64,000 bases of DNA from the NCBI GenBank assembly GCA_965279085.1, contig OZ257149.1:2976001-3040000 (forward strand), given 5' to 3'. Origin of the DNA: UBA7672 sp965279085. GTDB lineage: Bacteria; Pseudomonadota; Alphaproteobacteria; Caulobacterales; Hyphomonadaceae. Below are positions 16,711 to 25,189 of the stretch, piece after piece. Position 1 is the stretch's first letter. Each line of letters begins with the position of its first letter. Both the position numbers and the translations under genes were made by a program. Under the pieces are notes generated by a model. It saw nothing but the letters and a program-made list of their open reading frames with translations. It ran no database searches and was not told the DNA's origin.

Positions 16711-17100
16711 TCAGGAGATGGCGATCTTCAGCACCGAATAGGCGGCGGCGGCGAAGAGCACGACGGTGATGAAGGTGTTGAGGATCAAGAGCACGGTCTT
16801 CGTGCCGTTCTTCGCGATGTAGTCTTCGACGACGACCTGCATGCCGAGGCGCATGTGATAGAGCGCAGCGCCGATGGCGAGCAGTGTCAGGATGGCGTTG
16901 AACGGATCGGCGACCCATGTCAGCGCGCCATCATAGCCGCCGCGCACCGCGCCGATCAGCGAGATGAGGAACCAGGGGACGAGGAAGAGCAGGGCGATAG
17001 CCGAGACGCGCTGCGCGATGAAATGCCCCGCGCCGTGCTTGGCCGAACCAAGACCACGAACCTTGCCGAGCGGCGTGCGGATGGATTCCTTGTTCGCCAT
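16711..17100 (-). CDS. sdhD: Succinate dehydrogenase membrane anchor subunit
   Basis: A 129-residue protein with three membrane helices that holds heme b and the quinone site with SdhC. The mark of the family is HMRLGMQVVVEDYI near residues 87-100, where the His is a heme ligand. FIAQRVSAIAL near residue 27 is the usual R-rich start of the first helix. Its start ATG overlaps the stop of sdhC (ATGA), so the two are coupled in translation. Confidence 0.93.
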   Translation of the reverse strand: MANKESIRTPLGKVRGLGSAKHGAGHFIAQRVSAIALLFLVPWFLISLIGAVRGGYDGALTWVADPFNAILTLLAIGAALYHMRLGMQVVVEDYIAKNGTKTVLLILNTFITVVLFAAAAYSVLKIAIS

Positions 17101-17525
17101 CACGCGGCCCCCGTCATGTTCAGCGGATCGACGCCCGGAACGAGGCCGGACAGCAGCCAGACCGCGACCGCGAGCACCACGGCCAGCACGAGAATGATCG
17201 CGCCGACCACGCTCGCGAATTTCGGATTGAAGCCCTTGCCTGCATCCCAGAACAGGTGCCGCAAGCCACTGAGCAGGTGGTAGCAGACCGACAGCGTGAA
17301 GCCGAACAGGATCAGCTGGCCCCAGATCGATCCGACGACCGCTGCCAGAGGCTCGTAATAGTCGGGGCCGGCCGCCGTCGCGAAGAGCCAGGCCACGACA
17401 AGGGCGGCGCCGACATAGTTCGCACAACCTGTGACCCGATGAAGGATCGAGCCGGCCATGGTGATGTGCCACTTCCAGATCGAGACGTGCGGCGACATCG
17501 GCCGCTTGTCAGTCCAGGAGGACAT
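17100..17525 (-). CDS. sdhC: Succinate dehydrogenase cytochrome b556 subunit
   Basis: First gene of the sdhCDA run. The 141 residues contain three membrane helices, the first family mark RPMSPHVSIWKWH and SILHRVTG, and the second, HLLSGLRHLFWD, near 88-99 with the heme His. An upstream ATG at 17558 gives 11 extra residues, but the one at 17525 has AGAGGGA at a proper distance. The promoter for the operon should lie in 17526-17640, just before a divergently transcribed amidotransferase. Confidence 0.93.
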   Translation of the reverse strand: MSSWTDKRPMSPHVSIWKWHITMAGSILHRVTGCANYVGAALVVAWLFATAAGPDYYEPLAAVVGSIWGQLILFGFTLSVCYHLLSGLRHLFWDAGKGFNPKFASVVGAIILVLAVVLAVAVWLLSGLVPGVDPLNMTGAA

Positions 17526-17652
17526 GCCTGATCCCTCTTTGCCCCGGCGCGGTTCCACGCGTTGCGACCCGGTAATAGACCTCGAATCGGCTCTGTCAAC
17601 GCGGCGGGAAGGCCTCTTGGCTCAAGGACTTAGCGCCTCCATTTTGGGGTCC

Positions 17653-18366
17653 ATGAGGCTTACGATTCTGGAAACGGGGCGGGCGCCGGGCAAGTTATCG
17701 GAGGTGTATCCCCGATACGCCGACATGTTCACGACGCTTCTGTCGAAAGCGGACGCATCCTTGCGCTTCGAACCCGTGGCGGTGCTCGATGGCGAGGCGC
17801 TGCCGGACCCCGCGAATTGCGAAGCGGTCCTGATCACCGGGTCGCCCTTCGGTGTCTACGATTCGACGCCGTGGATGGACCCTTTGCGCGATTTCATTCG
17901 TGGCGCCTTTGCCGCAAGGCGTCCGATGCTGGGCGTGTGTTTCGGTCACCAGATCATCGCCGACGCCATGGGCGGGGACGTGCGCAAGTCGCCGAAAGGG
18001 TGGGGCGTTGGCCGCCACGTCTACGACGTCATGGGCCATCGCGAATGGATGAACGGCGTTGGGCCGACCGTTTCCCTGTCGGTCAGCCATCAGGATCAGG
18101 TGATTACGCCGCCGGCCGGCGCCACCACGCTCGCGCGGTCGGCCCACACCGATCACGCCATTCTTGCTTACGACAATGCACCGGTGATCACCGTGCAGGG
18201 CCATCCGGAATTCTCGGACCGGTTCGTCGCTGCGCTGTGGTCCGCCCGTCGCGGCAAGGCGCTGACGGATGAGCAGGTCGACGCGGCGATCGAGTCGCTG
18301 GCGCGGCCGGAAGACAGCGCGCTTGTAGCCGAATGGTTCGCGAGCTTCCTTCGCGGGGCGCACTAG
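17653..18366 (+). CDS. Class I glutamine amidotransferase-like protein
   Basis: A 237-residue stand-alone GATase-1 domain. The nucleophile elbow is LGVCFGHQIIADAMGG and the triad His and Glu are in VQGHPEFSD. The central VLITGSPFGVYDSTPWMDPL is the pattern of the single-domain group related to GuaA N-termini and gamma-glutamyl hydrolases. The start at 17653 follows GGGGT and begins with MRLTILETG; a longer frame upstream runs into the sdhC promoter. The acceptor substrate is unknown. The gene ends 4 bp into a convergent membrane protein. Confidence 0.85.
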   Translation: MRLTILETGRAPGKLSEVYPRYADMFTTLLSKADASLRFEPVAVLDGEALPDPANCEAVLITGSPFGVYDSTPWMDPLRDFIRGAFAARRPMLGVCFGHQIIADAMGGDVRKSPKGWGVGRHVYDVMGHREWMNGVGPTVSLSVSHQDQVITPPAGATTLARSAHTDHAILAYDNAPVITVQGHPEFSDRFVAALWSARRGKALTDEQVDAAIESLARPEDSALVAEWFASFLRGAH

Positions 18367-18791
18367 CGCCGCCCCATCAGCTTGAAGCCGGCGATCCAGC
18401 CAGCGGCCTGATAGGCGCCGGCGAAGATCAGCAGCGTGTCCAGCCATTGCCGCGACGACCATAGCGGCCAGATCGGCAGCAACGTCACGAGGGCAACCAG
18501 CGCGGATGCGCCATCGAGCCAGCGGTCGCCGAAGAGGTAACCCACGCCTGTCCGCTCTCGCCGCACTTCCTCGCGGGTGACGCGGAACACGCCGTCCTCC
18601 AGCCGTGGCGGACCAAAGGTTTTCTGCAGATCGTCGAAATCCAGAATGCCGGTGAGATCGCGCAGAATATCCGCAGTGGCGCGGCCTTCGTCGACCGCCT
18701 GCCAGGAGGCGCCGCCACGAATTCCTCGCACCACCACCGACAGGAGGATGGCGAGTGCGGCGGCTAGCTGGGCAAAGGCTGGCGGATACAT
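18363..18791 (-). CDS. Small membrane protein, unknown
   Basis: A 142-residue protein with an N-terminal membrane segment (about 3-23), a soluble middle with the stretch RDLTGILDFDDLQKTFGPP, then two more membrane segments near 95-135. I recognise no family. The start at 18791 (MYPPAFAQLAAALAIL) was chosen because the first membrane helix begins there and because it does not overlap the next gene; a start at 18851 would overlap the hydratase gene by 41 bp on the same strand. It lies after the hydratase and could be co-transcribed with it. Confidence 0.65.
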   Translation of the reverse strand: MYPPAFAQLAAALAILLSVVVRGIRGGASWQAVDEGRATADILRDLTGILDFDDLQKTFGPPRLEDGVFRVTREEVRRERTGVGYLFGDRWLDGASALVALVTLLPIWPLWSSRQWLDTLLIFAGAYQAAGWIAGFKLMGRR

Positions 18792-18810
18792 CGATTCAAT
18801 ATAGGGAGGC

Positions 18811-19860
18811 CTACCCGCGTTTGGGTATGGCTGCCCAATAGTCAAAATCAAGAATCACGTCGGGCAGGTGCTTGCCCTCGGCGTCCTTGTAAGGGAAATC
18901 CGCGCAGGGCCGGTTCTTCGTGGCCACCAACCGCAGGCGAAGCGCCCCCAGCCCGTCGCCCAGATCAGCCTTGTCCAGCACTTCCGACCAGGCAAACACC
19001 GTGTCCCCCGCGCCCAGCGGGTTCACATGGCTGCCCGCGTTGATCGCCATGATCTCGGCCGCGTTGGCGAGGCCGTTGAAAGCGAGAGAGCGCGCAAGGG
19101 AGATTGCGACGCCGCCGTAGATCAGGCGCTTGCCGCGCGGCGTCTGCGCCTGTGCGAACTGGTTGAAGTGGACCTTCGCCGTGTTCTGGTAGAGCCGCGT
19201 CGCGATCTGGTGCTCGGCTTCTTCCACGGTGAAGGCATCGACGTGGTCGATCTTCTCGCCGATCTCATAGTCCTCGTAGCCGAACGGCGAGCCGGCGAGA
19301 ACGAAGTTGTATTCGCCATCGTTGAAGCCGCGCTCGGGCAGCTCTTTCGGATCAACAACCTGTGGAAGCTCGGGCACGACGGCGGCCGGGGCAGGATTGC
19401 TCGGGTCCTTCTTGTTGACCATCACCCACCGCACATAGCTGAGGACTTCGTCATTCTCCTGGTTGTAGCCGCGCGTGCGCACCCACACGACGCCCGTCTT
19501 GCCGCTGGAGTTCTCCTTGACGCCGATGACTTCCGAAACGGCGCGCAGCGTGTCGCCGGGAAACACGGGCGACAGGAAACGTCCGTCGGCATAGCCGAGG
19601 TTGGCGACAGCGTTCAGCGAAATGTCCGGCACCGTCTTGCCGAACACGACGTGAAAGGCGAGCAGGGGATCGATCGGCGCGCCCGGCAGTCCGCAATCCT
19701 GCGCAAACGTGTCGGCCGAATAGAGCGCGAAGCGCGAACCGGTAAGGCCGGTGTAGAGCGCGGCGTCCGCCTCCGTCACTGTTCGCGGCGTCGCGTGGAT
19801 CAGCTCATCGCCGACGACGAAATCCTCGAAGAAATTGCCGGGATCGGATTTGAGGGTCAT
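18811..19860 (-). CDS. mch: Mesaconyl-CoA hydratase (MaoC-type double hot-dog)
   Basis: Hydrates mesaconyl-C1-CoA to beta-methylmalyl-CoA in the ethylmalonyl-CoA pathway for acetyl-CoA assimilation. The 349 residues form two MaoC hot-dog halves. The first begins FFEDFVVGDELIHATPRTVTE and includes SRFALYSADTFAQDCG; the second begins DYEIGEKIDHVDAFTVEEAE and includes YGGVAISLARSLAFNG. The length and the opening DPGNFFEDF fit the Mch/MeaC group. The ATG overlaps the stop of a CitE-like lyase gene (ATGA), and that enzyme could cleave the product, which supports the call. Confidence 0.8.
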   Translation of the reverse strand: MTLKSDPGNFFEDFVVGDELIHATPRTVTEADAALYTGLTGSRFALYSADTFAQDCGLPGAPIDPLLAFHVVFGKTVPDISLNAVANLGYADGRFLSPVFPGDTLRAVSEVIGVKENSSGKTGVVWVRTRGYNQENDEVLSYVRWVMVNKKDPSNPAPAAVVPELPQVVDPKELPERGFNDGEYNFVLAGSPFGYEDYEIGEKIDHVDAFTVEEAEHQIATRLYQNTAKVHFNQFAQAQTPRGKRLIYGGVAISLARSLAFNGLANAAEIMAINAGSHVNPLGAGDTVFAWSEVLDKADLGDGLGALRLRLVATKNRPCADFPYKDAEGKHLPDVILDFDYWAAIPKRG

Positions 19861-20741
19861 TGAGCTGCCTCGCGCTGGGCAATCGCTTCCGCAACCGCCA
19901 CCATGCGCCTTGCCTGCGCCAGATGCAAAAGTTCCGTCATCCTGCCGTTGACCTTGAGCACGCCCTTGCCGGCGTTGGCCGGGTCGGCGAAGGCGGCAAT
20001 CACATCGCGCGATTGCTGCACGGCGTCTGCCGGCGGGGCGAAGATCGTGTTGCAGGGCTCGACCTGCGTCGGGTGGATCAGCGTCTTGCCGTCGAAGCCG
20101 AAGGCCTTCGCCTGCTTCGCCTCGGCGACGAAGCCATCGGCGTTGGCGATATCGTTGTAGACGCCGTCGAATACCAGGAGGTCATAGGCGCGAGCCGCCG
20201 CGATCGCGAGCGTGTAGCAGGCGGCGAGGTTCTCGCGGCCCGGCATCGGCTCGGCGCGGAAGTCCTTCAGAAGATCGTTCGAGCCCATGACGAAGCCGGA
20301 GAGGCGTGTCGTCTGGGCTGTCGCCGCGATCTCCTTGATGTTGAGGATCGAGAGCGGCGTCTCGATCATGACCCAGAGGCCAAGCTGTGCGCTCGCGCCA
20401 GCCTCGGAGAGTGACTCGTCGAGCCAGCGGATATCGTCGCCGCTCGTTACCTTCGGCGCGAGGATCGCGTCAGGCTTCGCGTGAGCGGCGGCCTTGAGAT
20501 CTGCCTTGCCCCATTCCGTGTCCTGTCCGTTGACGCGGATGATGAGTTCGCGCGGGCCATAGCCGCCTGCCTTCACCACGCCGCACACGCGCTCGCGTGC
20601 TTCGACCTTGGCCTCGGGCGCAACCGCATCTTCAAGGTCGAGGATCAGCGAATCCGCCGGAAGCGTCTTGGCTTTCTCCAGAGCGCGCTCGTTTGCGCCG
20701 GGCATGTAGAGCACCGAACGGCGCGGACGGATGGCGGACAT
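19857..20741 (-). CDS. HpcH/HpaI-type CoA-ester lyase, malyl/beta-methylmalyl-CoA lyase or thioesterase
   Basis: A 294-residue TIM-barrel enzyme of the CitE group. Family marks are PRRSVLYMPGANERALEKA at the start, DSLILDLEDAVAPEAK with metal-binding acids near 45, LGLWVMIETPLSILN near 137 and FDGKTLIHPTQV near 229. In the ethylmalonyl-CoA pathway such proteins split beta-methylmalyl-CoA to propionyl-CoA and glyoxylate (Mcl1) or hydrolyse malyl-CoA (Mcl2); the two cannot be told apart by eye. It is first in a two-gene unit with mch. The start at 20741 skips an unlikely 19-residue N-extension. Confidence 0.8.
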   Translation of the reverse strand: MSAIRPRRSVLYMPGANERALEKAKTLPADSLILDLEDAVAPEAKVEARERVCGVVKAGGYGPRELIIRVNGQDTEWGKADLKAAAHAKPDAILAPKVTSGDDIRWLDESLSEAGASAQLGLWVMIETPLSILNIKEIAATAQTTRLSGFVMGSNDLLKDFRAEPMPGRENLAACYTLAIAAARAYDLLVFDGVYNDIANADGFVAEAKQAKAFGFDGKTLIHPTQVEPCNTIFAPPADAVQQSRDVIAAFADPANAGKGVLKVNGRMTELLHLAQARRMVAVAEAIAQREAAQ

Positions 20742-20863
20742 GGGCGGCCTCTGGAAACTGTGATGCGGACAGATGACGAAACAGCCGCACAAGATCAAGC
20801 TGCAGCGCGCCGCAGGGTGGGTTAATGTCGCAAATTCGCGGCTCGCGATTGAACGGACAAGCC

Positions 20864-21727
20864 ATGCCTCTTGTGCTCGTGATTTCGTCCTACGTCGCCG
20901 CGTCGCGCGTCGGGGGAGGCATAGCGCCCTACGTGCTGGGGCCGATCAAGGTTGACCCTGTCCATATTCCCACCTGCCTGTTCGGCAGGCATCCGGGCTG
21001 GGGCCCGCCGGGAGGCGGCCCGGTTTCGCCCGATACGATGGCGAAGATGCTCGAAGGCGTGGCGGCGAACGGCCTCTATTCGCTGGTCGACGCGGTCGTC
21101 ACCGGCCACTTCTCACTACCCGAGCAGGTCGCCGTCGCGGCCGAGGCGATCGACCGCATCCGGGCTGCGCCGCGGAAGAAGGAACATAGCGCCGCGCCTG
21201 AAAAGCCGATCATCATCGTTGACCCGGTGATGGGCGATGAAGCACCTGGTCTCTACATCAAGCCTGAAACCGCCACCGCGCTGATGACGGATCTCGTCCC
21301 GCGCGCGGACATCCTCGCGCCCAATCTCTGGGAATTCGCCCGGCTCACGGGCGCGGACATTTCAACGCTCCGCACGGCTGAAGACGTCGCTCGTGCCGCG
21401 AAGAGCAGGGGAGGGCGATGGCTGATCTCCTCCGTGCCATCGCCAAAGGGCATCGGCGTCCTTCATGTCGATGGCGATGCGCATCTGGCGGAAACAACCC
21501 ACATCACCGGCAAGGTCCCGAACGGCACGGGCGACATGCTTACGCTTCGCTTCGCAGGCGGTCTCGTCTCGGGCTACGGCGCCGAGGCTGCGCTGGCGGA
21601 TGCGACATCGGCCACGCACGCGGTTATCGCGAAAACCGTCGCATGGGCAGGAACCGAACTGTCCCTGGCCGCCTGCAGCGACATTCTCGCGAAGCAGCAC
21701 GCGGCGCCGATCCGCAAGATTTCCTGA
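20864..21727 (+). CDS. Pyridoxal kinase-like PfkB/ribokinase-fold protein
   Basis: A 287-residue protein that may phosphorylate pyridoxal in vitamin B6 salvage. It starts MPLVLVISSYVAAS, which matches the PdxY/PdxK opening strand. It has the motif IIVDPVMGDEAPGLYIK near residue 117 and the PfkB motif NGTGDMLTLRF near 218, where the Asp is the catalytic base. The sugar-kinase Thr/Ser loop LAPNLWEFARLTG is also present. An upstream ATG at 20825 is possible but adds 13 residues not seen in the family. It stands next to mch/lyase in the opposite direction, with no linked B6 gene. Confidence 0.75.
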   Translation: MPLVLVISSYVAASRVGGGIAPYVLGPIKVDPVHIPTCLFGRHPGWGPPGGGPVSPDTMAKMLEGVAANGLYSLVDAVVTGHFSLPEQVAVAAEAIDRIRAAPRKKEHSAAPEKPIIIVDPVMGDEAPGLYIKPETATALMTDLVPRADILAPNLWEFARLTGADISTLRTAEDVARAAKSRGGRWLISSVPSPKGIGVLHVDGDAHLAETTHITGKVPNGTGDMLTLRFAGGLVSGYGAEAALADATSATHAVIAKTVAWAGTELSLAACSDILAKQHAAPIRKIS

Positions 21728-21782
21728 ACCGCCCCTGCCATTCACCTGACGCGGCGCCTACATCGAATTCTCATGGAGGGAC

Positions 21783-22163
21783 ATGATGATCGACCACACC
21801 TCGCTCGGCGTTCGCGACTATGACCGGTCGGTGGCCTTCTACGGCGCCGCGCTCGCGCCGCTCGGCTACGCCCTGCAGCGTCTGAAGCCCGATGAAGCGG
21901 CGTTCGGCACCGAGCAGGACTGGGGCTTCTTCCTCTATCCGGCCGCGCCCGACAAAAGCATCATCGGCGAGCGCAACCACGTCGCTTTCCGCGCGCCGAG
22001 CCGCGACGCCGTCGCCGCCTTCAATCGCATCGCCACGGAGCAGGGTGGGAAACAGGTTCGCCCTGTCGGCCCGCGTCCGGACATCAGTCCCGAATATTAC
22101 GGCACGGTTCTAACCGACCCTGACGGCCACACGCTCGAAGCGGTGTTCTGGGATCGGGCCTAG
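21783..22163 (+). CDS. VOC (glyoxalase/bleomycin-resistance fold) protein
   Basis: A 126-residue single VOC domain. It opens IDHTSLGVRDYDRSVAFYG and ends DPDGHTLEAVFWD, the two beta-alpha-beta units of the fold; His5 and the late Glu are likely metal ligands. Proteins of this length and sequence are commonly annotated as glyoxalase-like without a known substrate. It follows the pyridoxal kinase-like gene by 55 bp on the same strand and overlaps the next VOC gene by 4 bp tail to tail. Confidence 0.85.
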   Translation: MMIDHTSLGVRDYDRSVAFYGAALAPLGYALQRLKPDEAAFGTEQDWGFFLYPAAPDKSIIGERNHVAFRAPSRDAVAAFNRIATEQGGKQVRPVGPRPDISPEYYGTVLTDPDGHTLEAVFWDRA

Positions 22164-22621
22164 TCCGGACGTGACTTCGGATAGACCGGGTTGACGGCTT
22201 TCTCGTCCGTGTCTAACACGCCCTTGCCCGGCACGAAGTTGATCTCCAGCCGTACGCCGTCCGGGTCCTCGAACAGGATCGAGTAGTAACCCGGCGCCCA
22301 GCCATCCTCCTGCGGCGCGCGGATGATCGGCGTGCCCAGCGTCTTCACGAAGGCATGAGCCTCGTCGATGTCCTCGCGGGTGCGCGCGCGAAAGCAGACA
22401 TGGTGCAGCCCGACCCGCTGCTGAACGAAGCGCTCGCCTTCGTGTTCCGGCGCAGGCTTCGAAATCAGAACGCCGGTGCGGCCGCCGACGCAGTAGAAGC
22501 CGTATTCGTTGTCCAGCACCTGCTTCAGGCCCAGGAAGGGCAACAGCTTGCGATAGAATTCGCGGGACACGTCATATCGCCCCGCCGTGATCTGGATATG
22601 GGCAATGCCGTTGATTTCCAT
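22160..22621 (-). CDS. VOC family protein
   Basis: A 153-residue VOC domain with the pairs IAHIQITAGRYDVSREFYRK and GLHHVCFRARTREDIDEAH, and an ending YSILFEDPDGVRLEINFVP. His and Glu residues in these blocks are the usual metal ligands. The ATG at 22621 has GGAGG 8 nt upstream and is preferred over a TTG 18 bp earlier. It is divergent from a beta-lactamase-fold gene and convergent with another VOC gene. The substrate is unknown; the length fits the CatE/fosfomycin-like group only loosely. Confidence 0.85.
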   Translation of the reverse strand: MEINGIAHIQITAGRYDVSREFYRKLLPFLGLKQVLDNEYGFYCVGGRTGVLISKPAPEHEGERFVQQRVGLHHVCFRARTREDIDEAHAFVKTLGTPIIRAPQEDGWAPGYYSILFEDPDGVRLEINFVPGKGVLDTDEKAVNPVYPKSRPD

Positions 22622-22695
22622 GGACGCGTCCTCCGCCAAGCAACTTCACCCCGGATTCAGTTGACCTGCAACGTCTCCCGCACAATGTCTCGGCC

Positions 22696-23811
22696 ATGAG
22701 CATTTCCGGTTTCACCGCAGCGGGTTTCGAGCCTGTCCGCGCCGCCTTCGAGCAGAACTTCGCAGAGGGCCTGGAGCAGGGAGCATGCTTCGCGGCCTTT
22801 CTCGGAGATGAACTGATCGTGGATCTTCGCGGCGGCTTCGCCGATCGCGCAGGCGAGACACCGTGGGACGAGACCACACTCTGCCCGGTCTATTCGGCGA
22901 CCAAGCCCATCGCCGCTCTCGTCATCGCCACGCTCGTCGAGCGCGGCAAGCTCGACTACGACGCACCGGTTGCGGATTACTGGCCGGAATTTGCCGTCAA
23001 CGGCAAAGGCGCGTTCACGGTGGCGGAAGCGCTGTCGCATCAGGCCGGCGTGCCTGGCTTTGTCGATCCGATCGATCCGGGCCTCTGGCTTGATCCGCCG
23101 GCGCTCGCCGCCGAACTGGCCAAGGTGAAGCCCATGTGGGGCAGGGGCGAAGGCTCCGGCTATCATCCACTGACATGGGGCTATATCGCCGGCGAACTCG
23201 TGCGCCGCGTCTCGCAACGGTCGCTGGGTACGATCCTTCGGGAGGATATCTGCCAGCCGCTCGGCATCGATTTCTGGGTCGGCCTGCCGGAAAGCGAGCA
23301 CGGCCGCGTCGCGCAACTGCTCAAGCCGAAATCCGCCGCGCACTTCCCGCACAAGAACGAGGCCACGCGCGCAGCCTTCCTCACGCCGTGGGGCGCCGCC
23401 AATCGCGGCGCTACCGAGTGGCGCGTGGCGGAAATCCCGTCAGCCAACGGTCACGGTACGGCCGTCGCGATGGCGCGGCTCTATTCGGCCTATGCTCTTA
23501 AGGGCCGCATCGGCGAAACACGCGTCATCGCCCCCGTGACGTGGGATGAACTGACGCGCGAACGCGTGTCAGGCGAGGACCGCGTGCTTCCCGGCCGTGT
23601 CGCTTTCGGCGCGGGCGTCATGCGCAACCTGCCGCTGATCTACGGGCCGAACCCGGAAACGCTCTGCCATTCCGGCTGGGGCGGGTCGGGCGCATTTGGC
23701 GATTCGGGCAACGGCCTCTCGGGCGCCTACATCATGAACCGCCAGGGCACGCACCTGCTGGAGGACGATCGCCGCGCGCGCATCATCGATGCGCTGTACG
23801 CCTGCCGCTAG
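22696..23811 (+). CDS. Serine hydrolase of the beta-lactamase/EstB family
   Basis: A 371-residue cytoplasmic protein (no signal peptide) with the class C beta-lactamase fold. The S-x-x-K motif is in VYSATKPIAAL near residue 69, the Tyr motif in GEGSGYHPLTWGYIAGEL near 155, and the late HSGWGGSGAFGD near 325 takes the place of the KTG box. These fit the EstB-type esterases or D-peptidases rather than true beta-lactamases. It stands alone between two genes on the other strand. The substrate is unknown. Confidence 0.85.
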   Translation: MSISGFTAAGFEPVRAAFEQNFAEGLEQGACFAAFLGDELIVDLRGGFADRAGETPWDETTLCPVYSATKPIAALVIATLVERGKLDYDAPVADYWPEFAVNGKGAFTVAEALSHQAGVPGFVDPIDPGLWLDPPALAAELAKVKPMWGRGEGSGYHPLTWGYIAGELVRRVSQRSLGTILREDICQPLGIDFWVGLPESEHGRVAQLLKPKSAAHFPHKNEATRAAFLTPWGAANRGATEWRVAEIPSANGHGTAVAMARLYSAYALKGRIGETRVIAPVTWDELTRERVSGEDRVLPGRVAFGAGVMRNLPLIYGPNPETLCHSGWGGSGAFGDSGNGLSGAYIMNRQGTHLLEDDRRARIIDALYACR

Positions 23812-24533
23812 GCCGCCCGCAGGAATGAAGGCTTCTCGCCTTCCTTGAGCATCACCGCCGTCAGCGGCCCGCCGAATACAGCGCCGGTATCTACATTGAT
23901 CCGGTGCGGGAACACCTCCGGCATCACGCTCCTTGGCGTGTGGCCATGGACCACGGTCAGGTCCTTCAGCTCGCTGCGATCCGGCCATTGCTGCTGGTCG
24001 AAGAAGCGCAGGGAACGGGTCCAGAGATAGATGTTGGTGTCTTCCTCCGGGAAGCGCGAAGGATCGATCCCGGCGTGGACAAAGGCGAGCCGCCTGTCCC
24101 TGGCGTAGTAGATGCCGGTCAGCCTGCGCATCCAGCCGATGTGCTGGGCCGGTACGGTTGCACGCCAGTCGGCATTCCCCTGGCCGGGGCCGCCAGCGTA
24201 GCTGTCCGCTGTCTGGGCGCCGCCTTGCGCCCACCAGGATCCTGCATCTTCCGCGCGCGGCGAGTCGTAGGCATCGAGCATCATCTGCTCGTGATTACCC
24301 ATCAGCGAGATCACCTCGATCGCCGGGTCGCGGTCGAAGCGCGCCTCCAGCGCCATCACGGTCTCGATCACGCCCCGGCTATCGGGTCCGCGATCGACAT
24401 AGTCGCCGAGGTGCACGATCTTCGCGGCGCGGCCTTCGAACGCGATCTGCTCGAGAATGGATGCGTGCAGCCGGCGAAGCTTGTCCGCTTCTCCGTGCAC
24501 GTCTCCAATCGCGAAATAGATCGGTCCGGCCAT
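23808..24533 (-). CDS. Metallophosphoesterase, PPP-type serine/threonine phosphatase
   Basis: A 241-residue cytoplasmic phosphatase. Metal-binding motifs are all present: AIGDVHGE (residues 8-15), HLGDYVDRGPDSRG (41-54) and LMGNHEQMM (78-86), with late His residues in VVHGHTPRS and FVHAGIDPS. This is the PrpE/bis-tetraphosphatase-like group. The substrate may be a phosphoprotein or diadenosine polyphosphate. It overlaps the hydrolase gene on the other strand by 4 bp and lies next to an Hpt protein of the same strand, so a signalling link is possible but unproven. Confidence 0.9.
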   Translation of the reverse strand: MAGPIYFAIGDVHGEADKLRRLHASILEQIAFEGRAAKIVHLGDYVDRGPDSRGVIETVMALEARFDRDPAIEVISLMGNHEQMMLDAYDSPRAEDAGSWWAQGGAQTADSYAGGPGQGNADWRATVPAQHIGWMRRLTGIYYARDRRLAFVHAGIDPSRFPEEDTNIYLWTRSLRFFDQQQWPDRSELKDLTVVHGHTPRSVMPEVFPHRINVDTGAVFGGPLTAVMLKEGEKPSFLRAA

Positions 24534-24607
24534 CGTTCGCTGCCCTTCAGGGCAGGGATGGGGTCGTTCCGTCTTTACCGCAAGAGGCAGGTCTCAGGCG
24601 CGCCTGT

Positions 24608-24994
24608 TCAGGCGTGGATGCTGGCCAGTTTGGACATCACGGCGACGCCCGCGGGTCCGCCATCGCCGCGCACATCCTTGGCGTGCAGTGCGACCAGGGC
24701 CGCGAGGTGCGCCTTGGCGACCATGAGCATCCTGTCATCCAGCGGGTTGGCGCCCTTGCGCAGCGTCTCGATCAGGCCGCGCGCGATGTTGCCGAGCAGG
24801 GGGTAGCCCAGCACGCCGGCGAGACCGGCCATGTCGTGCATCGGCGCGTAGATCGACTCGAGCTTCAGCGCGCCCGGCGCGGCGCCGTTCACTGCAGCCT
24901 GCAGGTCCGCCAGTTGCGTCTTGGTCTGGCCCCACCATTCGGCGCGGGCGGCTTCCCATTCCGGGGATGCGGTCGGATCAACAGATGCGCTCAT
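24608..24994 (-). CDS. Histidine phosphotransfer (Hpt) domain protein
   Basis: A 128-residue four-helix protein. The expected phospho-His is His53 in YAPMHDMAGLAGVLGYPLLG, which follows the Hpt pattern H-x-(L/M)-x-G-x-(A/S). No kinase or response regulator domain is attached and none is next to it. Such single Hpt proteins pass phosphate between a hybrid kinase and a response regulator. Upstream on the same strand lies the 376-bp stretch with the possible small RNA. Confidence 0.75.
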   Translation of the reverse strand: MSASVDPTASPEWEAARAEWWGQTKTQLADLQAAVNGAAPGALKLESIYAPMHDMAGLAGVLGYPLLGNIARGLIETLRKGANPLDDRMLMVAKAHLAALVALHAKDVRGDGGPAGVAVMSKLASIHA

Positions 24995-25189
24995 TGGTGC
25001 TGCCTCGAACCCTGCAAAATCTACTCACGCCCCCGACGGCGCCCCGAGCGCCGCTGTAGATCACACGCAAGGTTTCCTGTGCGTGAAGCGCAAGGCCCGC
25101 ATTTCTCGTGTCTGCGAAAAAGACAGTGTCCGGGCGCCTGCGTGAAGCATCGGCCAGATTGATTAAGACAACGCTTAGTCAGTCATCTC

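Noticed and set aside
23933..25162. 409-residue plus-strand frame over the phosphatase and Hpt genes
   Set aside because: Arg/Ser/Pro-rich composition and complete overlap with two motif-bearing genes on the other strand mark it as a shadow.
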